A DNA stretch of 64,000 bases, from NCBI GenBank assembly GCA_005656395.1, contig SRSI01000007.1, positions 124,001 through 188,000 of the forward strand, written 5' to 3'. The position numbers and the translations under genes were made by a program. The notes under the pieces are model-generated. The model had not been told where the DNA came from, ran no database searches, and worked only from the letters and a program-made list of their open reading frames with translations. The stretch is from Strongyloides papillosus (taxonomy: Eukaryota; Nematoda; Chromadorea; Rhabditida; Strongyloididae). Shown here one piece after another: positions 51,234 through 62,238 of this stretch (its first letter is position 1; every line of letters starts with the position of its first letter).

Positions 51234-54200
51234 AGATGAATAAATTGACTATACTGCTCGAAAAACTAAAAATATATTTATTGACGTTAAAGTCCTTATG
51301 ATTCCAGCTTTAAATCTAAAATAGTCATACTTTTACAATTACTATGCTTTATTATAATAAAAATTTTACTAGAATAAAACTGGATTTTTCACATTATAAA
51401 AATAATGATAATTAATAATCTCAAGGACAGGTGAACAGTGAATCAGGATATGCCTCATTGAGCTAACAATTCGTTAATGATTCATCCATTTTTACTACTG
51501 TATTCAAATAAAATTTAAAACATTTAATTTACTTTTTCAATAATTTAAAATTTTTCTGTTTTTATAAAATCTTAAATTTAATTTTTATTCGGAACAACGA
51601 TTGATTGTGTAGTTTTCTATGTGTTAGATAATTAAGTTGTTATTTTATATTTGAATATTTTCTAAGTAGATTTATTTAAGTTTTATGCTTGATGTGAGAT
51701 TTTTTTTATAGTTTCAATAACTGGTGTATACTTTAACTGATTGTTAGTGGCATTAAAATTATATCTTTACTGTTATTTAGATTAAAAAAATCGGAGACTA
51801 AGGATCTCTTTAAGTACAAGTATAAAGATATCTACTTAATTTCTAAAAATAGTTTCTGATGAGAGTAAACGTGTATTACTTATACAGAGAAAGATCAATA
51901 AACAGTCCTGACAGAAATAAAAGTTGTGAGATAGAAATTGCCTAACATGATAATCTAGTGATATAATTGTTATTTTTCCTCAATAGTATCAAATTATTTG
52001 CAGAATAAAACTTTTAAAACTAACTTTTATATTTTATAGTTCTACCTAAATTGTTGCAATCGTAACTTAAAACTAATCCTTGTTGAACTCTACTGTTTTA
52101 TCTACAAGCTGAGTGCTAGATGTTTCACATCCCAGTAACTAAATAAAACAATTTCAAAATTTAATTAAATTTATCTATGTATGTTTCTTTTTATCAGTTG
52201 CGCTATTTTTGGCAATACAATGATTTGGGCTTGTTTTTCATTCATTTTATTTTAATTCTAATTTATAGCATTAAGCTAATAAAAAACTAATTTTTATATA
52301 GCACCTAGTTATCTCAAAAGACAGTTTTTCGATTCATAGGAACAACATTTATATTTAAAAATACGTTTAGTTGAGGTCCTACTTATCTCTCCATGGGGTC
52401 CTATAGCTTAATCTGCCAACTTGATTAAATTCGAAAACGATTTCTGTATTATTAGAAACAATGATCATTTTTCAATCCTGATCTATTTACAGTCTTTACA
52501 TTTTATCCTCTTTTGAGATCTAGAAGCTCACATTGAAAATGAAAACCAATTTAATAGTAGTATCTACAACATTTAAAAGTCTTTTATCCTCGAAACCTGC
52601 TCTGTATTTTGTTTCAAAGCAATCACAAAACTCCTATTTTTAATTTAAGATAGGATCGACTACTAAGCCTAAAATTCTACTTTCTAGATAAATAATGTGC
52701 CAAAATGTGTTTATGTTTATTGAAACATAGTTCATTAAACTAACTAGTCGTATTTGTAATAGGAGGTAGATCAAAGTCGTTGTATTCGCCCACCAAATTT
52801 ACTACATCTTATACAATTTAAAAAATTGTATTTTATTATTTTTATTGTTTGTAACAGATTTTATATAAAACACACCAACATATATGAATGATTCTAATTT
52901 AATTTTTATGTCTTATTAAATATAAATAATTTCATGACAATCTCTTTCTAAATTTAAGAGATAATAATGGTATCAAAAGTTAATTGGAAAAAACATTAAA
53001 GATGATTAATTTTAAATGTTTTTCTCAAAATTTAATATTATACTTACAAAATTACTGATGAATTCTAATGTTGAACTCCATGATCTATCGAGGGAGTAAA
53101 TTTTAAAAGATTCTAAGTTTTAATTATTATGGTATGACTACTTGTTTTTAATGAAAATAATATAATAGTTTATTTTATTGTTTTATCAAAATTTAACACT
53201 ACATTTTTTGTGTTTAATGAACCTTTTAATGTAACAGTTCACGTTTTAACAAATAAAACAAATATTAGAAAAGTTTGATTTCTTTTAGAAATTTAATCAA
53301 TTATTTGAAAAGTTAAAAAAAAATGATAAATTATGTATCTTCCCTGTTTTTCCAAGACGTCTGAATTTAATCGGTAAAATTTTTAGAGAATTAAAATATT
53401 AATAAATTTGATAAAGTTAACGAAGTTAATGAACTGCTATAAACATATATAATAGGAAATTTTAAAAAACGTTAGAAAATTTTAAATTTAAAAGATCTAG
53501 AATTTCATATCAGGCCAATAAGAAACAATAATATGTTTTTTGATTACAAAATGAACATAATATCGAATTTGCATTTTAAAAATTGTATTTCTGGTTTAAT
53601 CTTAGAAGCCTTGAGAAGCTCCCAGGTATTTGAAGTCTTGCACAGAACTTTATATAAGATTTTATTAAGCAAAGGATAATGTAATATAACAATAAAGATA
53701 ATAAAATAAATTTACAGTAGTCTTAATTCTTCTTTATATGTAATTTAAAGTGATCAACAATTCCTCATTCCTTTCTTTTATACTCCTTGAGGTAATAGAC
53801 TTTTTCTTCTTGATATTAGTATACATTTATTTAGCCCGACACAGCGTCTTTAATTTACAGAATGAAAAAAGTTATTAATGTGGAGAGTATTACATAGCAA
53901 CTCTGCCTAATAGATATTGAGTAATATTTTTAATTAATAATATTCTATAAATTAAGTTTATAATACACTTTGTTAACGTGATTACCAATAAAAAAAATTG
54001 TAGTAAAAATAGTTTATTTAAAAATAGGAGAAATGGAACAGGATTTCTTTTAAACAAATGTAATATATATTTGCCATAAATTTAATTCTTAAATAATGAC
54101 TCATCATGCTTTATTCCCCAAATATATATTAGCCTGATCAATACAGCATAAATATCTTTATGATAATATTACATTAATTTTGTTTTGAAATCTCATAATC

Positions 54201-54726
54201 TTTGCATTAATATGTTTCTTTTTTAAACTTTTTTTGTAAACGAACTGTTTGCAATAAATTCTCTTTATAAAAGCATTTGTAATATCTTTTTAACTCATCT
54301 TATAAAAATGATCTTGAAAAATATTTTAACAAAAAAGCCGTGATATTTAACAGATGAATTATTTTTAAAATTATTATGGTAGACAAAAAGTTATTACCAC
54401 TCAATCAGGACTTTACATATTGAGACAGTTTTTATTTTAATTGATATCCATAAACATTTTTTCACAGAACAAATAAAAAGTGTCTGATATTAAAAATTTG
54501 ATACGGTAGAAAACAAATATAAAATAATCTATAAAAATAGTATGTAAAAAAAATACGAACTAATATGTATAAATATATAGAAATGATAGACTATTTGTCG
54601 TTATAACAATCAAAATATTTTTTTAAAACAAAAGTATAATTTTACTAAAAGCTTTGATAGCAATCTGAAAAAATAAAATAAGATGTCCTTGATAAGTGCA
54701 ATCTTTTTTTATTGAAAAAATTGAAA
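51234..54726. other. array spacer between copies 2 and 3, with extra insertions
   Basis: No gene. The left part is the 3' flank of copy 2 (AATAAA at 51356, preceded by TATGCTTTA). From about 53050 it resembles the 5' flanks of copies 2 and 4. Compared with those, two extra blocks of roughly 270 bp appear near 53586-53858 and 53960-54230, making this 5' flank longer. The first extra block is less AT-rich at its ends. A GTCTGATATTAAAA box is at 54482-54495; the TGTCGCGACA palindrome of copies 1 and 2 is replaced here by TATTGAGACA. Confidence 0.5.
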
Positions 54727-54776
54727 CAGGTGAAAAAAAATACGCCATTGATTTTTAATTTAATTATCTATAAAAG
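54727..54776 (+). promoter_or_regulatory. core promoter of array copy 3
   Basis: CAGGTG at 54727-54732 and TATAAAAG at 54769-54776; spacing 42 bp, and 55 bp from TATA to ATG. The whole last 130 bp before the ATG is nearly identical to copy 1. Confidence 0.75.
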
Positions 54777-54823
54777 AAAGAAATTTCGAAGAACATTATT
54801 CAATTAAAACAATTTTCTCTCAA

Positions 54824-55879
54824 ATGCTTTACTCAAAATCAATTTTAATATTTTCTTTATTACTTTTAGTAGGTATTATATCTACTTATCACCTAAAAAA
54901 TTCTGATAAAGATAATTTGGCTAACCATGATAATTTAAATCATGAATATAGAGCTATAATTAGTAATGATGTTAATAAACTTCCAAGTCAAAATTTTCAA
55001 AAAGAAAGTAATATAGATGTTGTTCTAAGAGAAAAAAGACAGGCAGAAGGAATTAGAGCAAGACGTGAAAGACAACGAAAAGAAAGAATGAGAAGAAGAA
55101 AACTACAACAGGAAAGATTGCGCCGTCAAAGACAAAAGCAAAAAATGAATCGTATGAGACAACAAAGAAAAAGACAAGAGCAACAAAAAAAACGTCGAGA
55201 AAGAAAACGTAAAGAAATTGCTCGTAGAAGAAGACAACGAAGAATGCGTCAAGAGGCAGAAAGAAGAAGGTTAGAAAGAATACGTCAAGAACAAGAACGT
55301 CAAAGAATAGAGGAGGAAAGAAGACGTTCATCAACAACAACTACCACAAGAGCAAGAACAACAACCAGAAGAACAACTAAAGTTAGTGTAACTACTGTTA
55401 GACCATCGAAAACTACTGAAAGTCATGTTACAACAACCACAAAAAGCCGAACAACAACATCAGCTGGAAAACAAAGTACAGAAACTACTAAAAGTCAAAC
55501 AACAGCTTCACCTGAAAAACAAAGTGCAGAAACTACTAAAAATCAACCAACAACTTCACTTAATAAAGAAACACCATCAACTGAAGATGAATCAAAGGCA
55601 ACATCTGAACTACAACCAACACCTAGTGTACCTTCTTCTACAAGAAATGGTTCTCGACATAATATTACATTTGACAGTGATGAAGAAGAAGACGCTACAG
55701 AGAATGATGAAGGATATGATTACACAGAAGATAATGAAGACATTAAAGAAGATAATGGTACTGAGGAAAATACAGAAGAAGAACACTATAATGAAGAAGA
55801 TTCTGATACAGAAGATGATGAATATGCGGAAGATGATATATACGCTACAAAACAGGAAGAAGAAGATGAACTTAACTAG
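54824..55879 (+). CDS. secreted basic/mucin-like/acidic proprotein, array copy 3
   Basis: Intronless, 351 residues and the closest relative of copy 1: the first 60 residues differ at only a few positions. Signal peptide about 1-21, propeptide ending R-E-K-R (69-72), Arg/Lys/Gln-rich helical block to about residue 168, then a Thr/Ser/Lys block with an internal repeat (K-Q-S-T-E-T-T-K-S-Q and K-Q-S-A-E-T-T-K-N-Q), then an acidic tail of about 65 residues that diverges from copy 1 in detail. The conserved ends and drifting middle and tail suggest the tail is selected for charge rather than sequence. AATAAA at 56019 follows TATGCTTTA. The + frame ORF at 55425-55895 and antisense ORFs are shadows. 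Confidence 0.85.
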   Translation: MLYSKSILIFSLLLLVGIISTYHLKNSDKDNLANHDNLNHEYRAIISNDVNKLPSQNFQKESNIDVVLREKRQAEGIRARRERQRKERMRRRKLQQERLRRQRQKQKMNRMRQQRKRQEQQKKRRERKRKEIARRRRQRRMRQEAERRRLERIRQEQERQRIEEERRRSSTTTTTRARTTTRRTTKVSVTTVRPSKTTESHVTTTTKSRTTTSAGKQSTETTKSQTTASPEKQSAETTKNQPTTSLNKETPSTEDESKATSELQPTPSVPSSTRNGSRHNITFDSDEEEDATENDEGYDYTEDNEDIKEDNGTEENTEEEHYNEEDSDTEDDEYAEDDIYATKQEEEDELN

Positions 55880-58683
55880 TTTTTGCTGGGAATGAAAAAA
55901 ATAACCATGCTACTCGATAAGCTAACAATCTCTGAAATGGTGTAAAAAAATTCTTATGATTTCAGATGATAAGTTAAAAATGTAGTGTTTTTGAGATTGT
56001 TATGCTTTAAACAATCCAAATAAAATTAATAACATTTCAGATATTTTTTTATAAAATTTAAAAATTCACTATCCCTTTAAAATATTGGTAATTTCATTTT
56101 CATGCAAAACAACAATTAATAATGTTATTCCGTTATAAACTAGATAGTGATATTGCTATTTCAGCTTCAAATCTCTTCTCAATAAAATTGTTAATTAGAT
56201 TTACTTGAGTATATGCCTTATATAATATTCTTTTAGTAGATCCAAATATTGTAGTATGCTTAAGTTTATGATAAGTGGTATTGAAACTATAAATCTTTAG
56301 TTTAATTATAATCTCAAAAAATCGAAGACCAAAATCTTCTAAGGTACAAACCCCAGGATACCCTTTTAATTTCCAAAAATAGATTATGAAGAGATTTAAC
56401 ATGTACTATTTATGTTCACAGAGGACTATAAATGGCTTCAAAAATATAAAAGTTGTTAGATAGAGATAGCTTAATATGATAATACAGTGATATAATTGTC
56501 TACATAACATCTATTGTGTCATGTTTTTTACTAAAAAATTCTTAAAAAATAGTTCATTAGTTTTATAATTTCATCTCAATTGCTACAATTGAAACCTAAC
56601 TATATTCTTCTGTGAGGCTCTACTATTGAGTTTACAAGCTTAGTTAACCTTAAACATTTTTTGGATATTTCAAAGTAACGTTTATATGCCAAATTCATTC
56701 ATCTATCGGGTTTTACAAATCAATCTAATGGTTTAAATAACTACAAAAATGATTTCTGAAAGAAAAAAACAACGCCCACTTCTAGAATCCTATTCTGTTG
56801 GCAATCTTTATCTTTTAGTCTAATTTCAGATTTAGAAGTTCACTTTATAAATGAAAACCAATTCAATAGTCGTATCTGCAACAATTAAAAGTCTTTTATC
56901 TTCGAAATCTACTTTGTATCTGAAATAAAAAAAATAATACCCTTTTATTGCTACCAAAAAAGCTAGAAATAATTATATAAAAATGATTACAAAAAAAGCA
57001 ACTTACCCTGCTATCGACAGGCTATCTATAAGATATTCCATCTTTAACAAGGGTTTATATAGTGATATTGTCATCACTATGTCAGTATCACATTTCAAAA
57101 CAACTAAAAAACTCCGAATTTCTCAAGTTAAGAAAGATATCGTCTATTGATGCTAAAATCTACTTACTAGACCTAAAATATGCTTAAAATATAGTCAAAT
57201 TTATTGAAACACCGTTTCCTGAAATTACTACTACGTAGTTTTACTGTAGGTAAATAGAAACTATCTCATTTGATCACATTTTTTATTGCATCTTATATAG
57301 TAAAAAATTTAAGATTTAACAATTTCATCATTTTTAAGGAATACTTATATGTAAAATATCCATATTATCGATTGATTCTAGAACAATTTTTTTTGTTTCA
57401 TCCAACGAAACTAAACTCATAGAAATCTGCTCTTAGTTCCATAAGATATAAAGCAATATCAAAAGTTTAGTGGCAAAAACATTAGAACGATTAATTTTAA
57501 ATGTATTTCTCAAAATTTAATGTTACACTTATAAAACTTATGGTGATTTTTAATTAAAAATTTAATGGTTTATTTATTGAATATATATTTTAAGAATTTT
57601 ATCTCTTGAGATATGATCATTTTTTCTTTAAAAATTAAATTAACATTAAATTTATTTTATTTTTAGAGGCATTTCACAAGAATTTTGTAACACACATAAA
57701 GAAATATTGGTGAATTCTAATGTCAAACTTAATAATTTATCGAAGGAGCAAATTCCACAAGATTAAAAAGATTAATCCTTTTGATATGACTGTTTGTTTT
57801 TAATAGAAAACTGATATAAAAAACAAAATGATATTTTATTGTTTGTTCATGAATATTTACATTACGCTTCTTAAATTGAATAAAGCAATTTGATCTAACA
57901 CATAATTCTCCAACGACTAGAACTAATTTTAAAGCCATTTGAGTATTGTTCTTGAAAATATAGTCCATTTTAAAAAAAAAGTAAGAAAAAAAAATGTAAC
58001 TTATTTTTCATTTTCTATAATTTTCTAAAAACATTTACGTTCGATCTTTTAATTTTGTAAAAAAATCCAATATTAATAACTTAATGTAGTTTATAGACTT
58101 CAATAATTATTATATATTAAGAATAATTAGAAAACGTTAGAGAAATAAAAATTTTAAAAGTTTAGGAAACAATGATAGGCCAATTGACTACAAAATAAAC
58201 ATAATGTCAGATGTTGTAAATAAATTTTTCTTAAAAAAATATTTAAAACGTTTTTAAAATCGTCTTCTAAATAAGTTCTTTAATTATATAGTAAGAAAGA
58301 AGCTTCCTACTAAATGAGCATAATATTCTAAAAATTTTAAAAAGTAGACAAAAATTATTATCACTCAATCAGGAGTAAATATTTTGAGACACTCTTTATT
58401 TCAATAGGAATTAATAAACATGTTTTCGCAGAGTAAATAAAAGGTGACTGATATTAAAAAATGTTTTGCATTGAAAAATAAACAAAAAAATTTATTTAAT
58501 TGTAATTAAAAAGAAATACGAATTAATATTTAAAAATAGAATGAATGATAAACTTTTTTTAATATAAAAATCAAAATATTTTTAAAAAAAATGTAATTTT
58601 ACTAGTATCATTTGCAAAAATATGAAAAAATAAATAAAGAATATTATTGTAAAGAAAACTCTTTTTTTATTAAAAAATTGGGA
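55880..58683. other. array spacer between copies 3 and 4
   Basis: No gene. The left part is the 3' flank of copy 3, alignable with that of copy 1. From about 57710 it is the 5' flank of copy 4. A variant GACTGATATTAAAA box is at 58446-58459. Minus ORFs at 56133-56402 and 57729-57968 lie in duplicated flanks, have no domain, and are not kept open in the equivalent positions as far as I can tell. Confidence 0.55.
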
Positions 58684-58733
58684 CAGGTGAAAAAAAATAA
58701 GCCATTGACTTTAAATTGAATTGTCTATAAAAG
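58684..58733 (+). promoter_or_regulatory. core promoter of array copy 4
   Basis: CAGGTG at 58684-58689 and TATAAAAG at 58726-58733; spacing 42 bp, and 55 bp to the ATG at 58781. The TATA box lies inside the upstream extension of the open frame, so that extension is not translated. Confidence 0.72.
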
Positions 58734-58780
58734 AAAGAAATGTTAAAGAATTGTATTTTATTGAAACAATTTTTGCTTTA

Positions 58781-59719
58781 ATGCTTTACCCAAAAATATT
58801 TTTATTATTTTTTTGGTTTTTTCTAGTAGGAATTATATCTACTTTTCACTTAAAAAATTTTGACCAAGATAATTTGATTAATCATAGTTTTTATAACGAA
58901 AATAGACCTTTAATTAGTAATGACATTAGTGGACTTTCAAATCAACATTTTCAAGAAGGAAGTAAGACAGATGTTTTTCTTAGAGTAAAAAGACGTGCGA
59001 GGAGAATTAGAGCAAGGCGTCAAAGAGTTCAGCAAATGAGGAGACGTGAAGCACAAAAAAGACAAAATTTTCAAAGAAGAAAACAACAAATGTTTCGAAT
59101 GAGACAGCAAAAAAGAAGACAACAACAACAAAAAAAACGCCAACAAATGATGCGTCAAAAAGCTGAACGTAGAAGAAAACAACAAAGAATGCGTCAAGAA
59201 GCAAGAATAAGAAAAAGATTTAAAAAAATGCGTCAAGAAATAGAACGTTTAAGACGTTTATCAAAAACAACTACCACAAAAGCAAGAACAACCACTAAAA
59301 AAGTAATTATAGCAGCAGTAACAACTGCTAAAGCATCAAAAACTACTAAGAATCAAGCAGCATCAACTAAAGATAAATCAAGTAAAAAATCTAAAAGTCA
59401 ACCAAGCAAAAAAACAAAAGAAAAATCTTCTAAAAAATCTGGTTCTTCTGATAATGCTATATCTAAAAATGTAGAAAAGAAAAAACAAGAGACTACAAAA
59501 AGCAATGAGAAAAATGAAAAAAGTAAAACTTCTGCAAAAGATAAAAAAGATAAGAGTGATACAGAAAAGGGTGAAGAAGATGAAGAAAATAAAGACGATG
59601 CAGAAGAAGATGAAAATGATAAGGAAGATATAGAAGAAGATCAAGCAGATGAAAGTGCTACACAAGATAGTCAAGAAGATAATGACGATACAGACCCTAC
59701 AGAAGAAGCTCAAGATTGA
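58781..59719 (+). CDS. secreted basic/acidic proprotein, array copy 4 (most diverged)
   Basis: Intronless, 312 residues from the ATG at 58781; the frame is open 60 bp further up but that stretch contains the TATA box. Signal peptide about 1-21 with an unusually Phe/Trp-rich core, propeptide ending R-V-K-R, then a basic block rich in Arg, Gln and Met. The Thr-rich block is short and largely replaced by a Lys/Ser-rich segment (K-S-S-K-K-S-type repeats), followed by an acidic tail of about 50 residues. The order of blocks and the processing site are kept although sequence identity is low, which supports a common functional plan. AATAAA at 59894 follows TATGCTTTA. Confidence 0.82.
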   Translation: MLYPKIFLLFFWFFLVGIISTFHLKNFDQDNLINHSFYNENRPLISNDISGLSNQHFQEGSKTDVFLRVKRRARRIRARRQRVQQMRRREAQKRQNFQRRKQQMFRMRQQKRRQQQQKKRQQMMRQKAERRRKQQRMRQEARIRKRFKKMRQEIERLRRLSKTTTTKARTTTKKVIIAAVTTAKASKTTKNQAASTKDKSSKKSKSQPSKKTKEKSSKKSGSSDNAISKNVEKKKQETTKSNEKNEKSKTSAKDKKDKSDTEKGEEDEENKDDAEEDENDKEDIEEDQADESATQDSQEDNDDTDPTEEAQD

Positions 59720-60191
59720 GTTACAGAAAAAAGTTCTTTAGAAGTCGTTTAAATAGATTTTGTTAAAGATAAAAAAGTTAACTATGTTGCTTGATAAGCT
59801 AACAATCTCTTAAACAGTGTAAAAAATCATCAAGATTTGAGCAAATAATCTAAAAAAGTAATTCTTTAAAAATTTTATGCTTTATACAATTCAAATAAAA
59901 TTAATAACATTTTAAATACTTTGTTAGTAAATTATTAAATTCACTATCTTTTTTAAATACCATTAATTTTATTTCATGCGGAACATTTACAAATAGTGAG
60001 TTTTTTCACTAGCTAGTTAATTTTATTGCCTTAGAAGATTTGAATATTTTCTAAGAAGGTTGTTATTTAGATTTGTATAATTTTTATACATAATAAAAGA
60101 TTTTCATAACAGATTCAAATATTGTACCATTCTTAATTTAGTTCATTGTGATATGGAAATTATGCTTCTTTATTGTAGTACACATTATGTT
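59720..60191. other. 3' flank of array copy 4
   Basis: Contains the copy-4 polyadenylation region and sequence shared with the 3' flanks of other copies up to about 60.1 kb, where the array similarity fades and the foldback element begins. No gene. Confidence 0.5.
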
Positions 60192-61280
60192 TTTCCTCGC
60201 TTAAATATTTTAACACTTGCTGCAGCGGCGATTTTTTAAACTAATAAAAAGTGTATTTTTAGTTAATTTAAAATTTTGAAACTCTTACAAAAACAATGTT
60301 TGTACTGTGTAGACATAGAATATTTAAATCTTTTTTTATTTACAAAAAGAAGCTTTTTTTGAAGCAATTTATCTTAAAATTAAAATAATTAATCTTATAT
60401 AGAACCTTATTATTCTATAATCTCGAACTTTCCTCTACAAGAATATACCTTTATAATATTAAAGTTTCTATACAGTCTTGAGATAATTAGATTTAAAGTT
60501 AATTGCCAATGATTTTTATGCATTTGTAACCTTTTAGAGTTGATTTTTTAAAAATATTTACATTAAAGAATGGTTCTAGCATAGGTCACATTTTAAAATA
60601 TATTTAAAATAATAAAGTTAACTCAAAATACTGTCTATTAGTAAATATTTTAGTCAAATATTTAGAGGGAAATTTTTATAGAAAAACATACTAAAACCTT
60701 CAATTATGAAATTTCTAAAGCTGATATTTGTATTTTACAATTAGATTAAGCTTTAACTATATGTGTTTTTATTATTACTTTGAAAAAAAGGCCTTTCATG
60801 TTATGGTTTGAAGCCATCTCAAACGCGGCTTATTATACCACAGATAATTATAATTAAATTTACTTTTTGTATGTAAAAAAAATGTTTTTCAGCATTCTAA
60901 ACAATTTTTTAATACAAAAATTTAAAAGGTCGTCTTTTAAGATCAAAAATATTAACAAAATCATTGGGAATCAACTTTAAATTTAGTTATCTTAAAACTG
61001 TATAGAAACTTTAATATTATATGAGTATATTCTTGTAGAGGATATCAAGGCTTTCAGAATATAAAGGTTTCATATATGTTTAGATAGTAAAATTTTGAGG
61101 TAAATGGCCCCGAAAAATCTCTATTTTTGGAAATTTAAAAATCTTTTAAAAATATTATATGTCTACACAGTACAAACATTTACTGTATAAGTCTCAAGAA
61201 TTTAAAGTAACTAAAAATCCACTTTTTACTAGTTTAAAAATCGCCGCTGCAGCAGGAATTAAAATAATCGACTGAGGAAA
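60192..61280. mobile_element. about 1.1-kb foldback element with arms of roughly 390 bp
   Basis: Two long imperfect inverted arms, about 60192-60585 and 60890-61280, around a 300-bp centre. Perfect anchors: GCTGCAGCGGCG at 60219-60230 against 61242-61253, a 20-base TGTTTGTACTGTGTAGACAT at 60297-60316 against 61159-61178, and CCTCTACAAGAATATA at 60432-60447 against 61026-61041. The outermost clear match is TTTCCTC / GAGGAAA, with weaker similarity continuing outward for perhaps 40-100 bp. I could not find a sure target duplication. No ORF. It could be a foldback transposon or a large non-autonomous DNA element; transcribed, it would form a long hairpin. Confidence 0.75.
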
Positions 61281-62175
61281 TTGGCAATAAATAACATAGT
61301 GTGAGTAACTAAAGGCAAGCGATTTCCAATTTGCAAAACTGTTAGATTTTAAGCACTTCAAAAAGATCTAGAAAAAATTGCAAACGATTTAAGGTATACA
61401 ATATAAATTTACCAAGTTCAGTAAAGATTTAACAGAAATTTAAGGAATTCAAGTAAGTTCAAAGATTTATGTAAAGCTTAATAATTTATAAAATTATTTT
61501 GCACATTTCTTCACATAGATTTCATTGTTAAATTGATAACACATTAAAAAGTTTAATATAATAATAAAAAGCCTTTTCTAATTTCTAATATCTCTTCAAT
61601 GTAAAGCTTTTTTCTTCTGAAAAATAAAACAAATATATCAGATTAAAAAACATTAAAGAATACTAATTTAAATTTTTTAATATAAATGATAATCAATACT
61701 ATTTTATACATTTAAATCACGTAAAATAAATAGATACTACAATAACAAACACGTAATAATACGTGGGAATTAGATCAAGACCAATAATTATTGATTTTCA
61801 CGATAATTTTAAAAGTGGATGATTCAAAAATTTGACATTTCATCAATATAAACTCAAAAGATTTATATAAAAATACGAAAAACTATAACTAATAAATAAA
61901 ATTAAATTAAAATAATTTGTGTCATTATCATAAAAAAATCATGGTAAAAAATTTGAAAAAAGTTTAATATAGTTAAAATATTTATTAGTATTTTTGAAAA
62001 AATGTTTATAAATGTAGTCTTTAAAGAAAATTCTAACTTGAACTACTAAAAGATTATTTAATTTCTTTGTTAATATTACTTTACAATAATTAACTTGACA
62101 CATGAAAATTTAAAATTGAATTTTTAAATAAAAAGTTATCCTGTACTTCAATATTTATTTAGCAAAACATTTAAC
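61281..62175. other. intergenic before the astacin-like gene
   Basis: AT-rich, no ORF or repeat recognised apart from the tail of the foldback similarity near 61281-61340. Confidence 0.5.
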
Positions 62176-62183
62176 TATATAAT
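62176..62183 (+). promoter_or_regulatory. candidate TATA box of the astacin-like gene
   Basis: TATATAAT lies 63 bp before the ATG at 62239, close to the 55 bp spacing of the array genes. No CAGGTG was noticed at the array position. Confidence 0.4.
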
Positions 62184-62238
62184 AGGTAATTATTAAAATA
62201 CAAAAGTAAAATTTAACTAAACTAATCATATTCATACG

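Noticed and set aside
53590..53660. Minus-strand D-F-K-Y-L-G-A, like a non-LTR reverse transcriptase motif
   Set aside because: The frame is open for only about a dozen codons, and the other two frames are open as well; too short to call a retrotransposon remnant, though it lies in an extra block of the copy-3 flank.
56133..56402. 89-codon minus ORF in the 3' flank of array copy 3
   Set aside because: Lies in duplicated flanking DNA and has no recognisable features.
58721..58780. Upstream extension of the array copy 4 ORF
   Set aside because: It contains the TATA box and lacks an ATG; comparison with the other three copies fixes the start at 58781.
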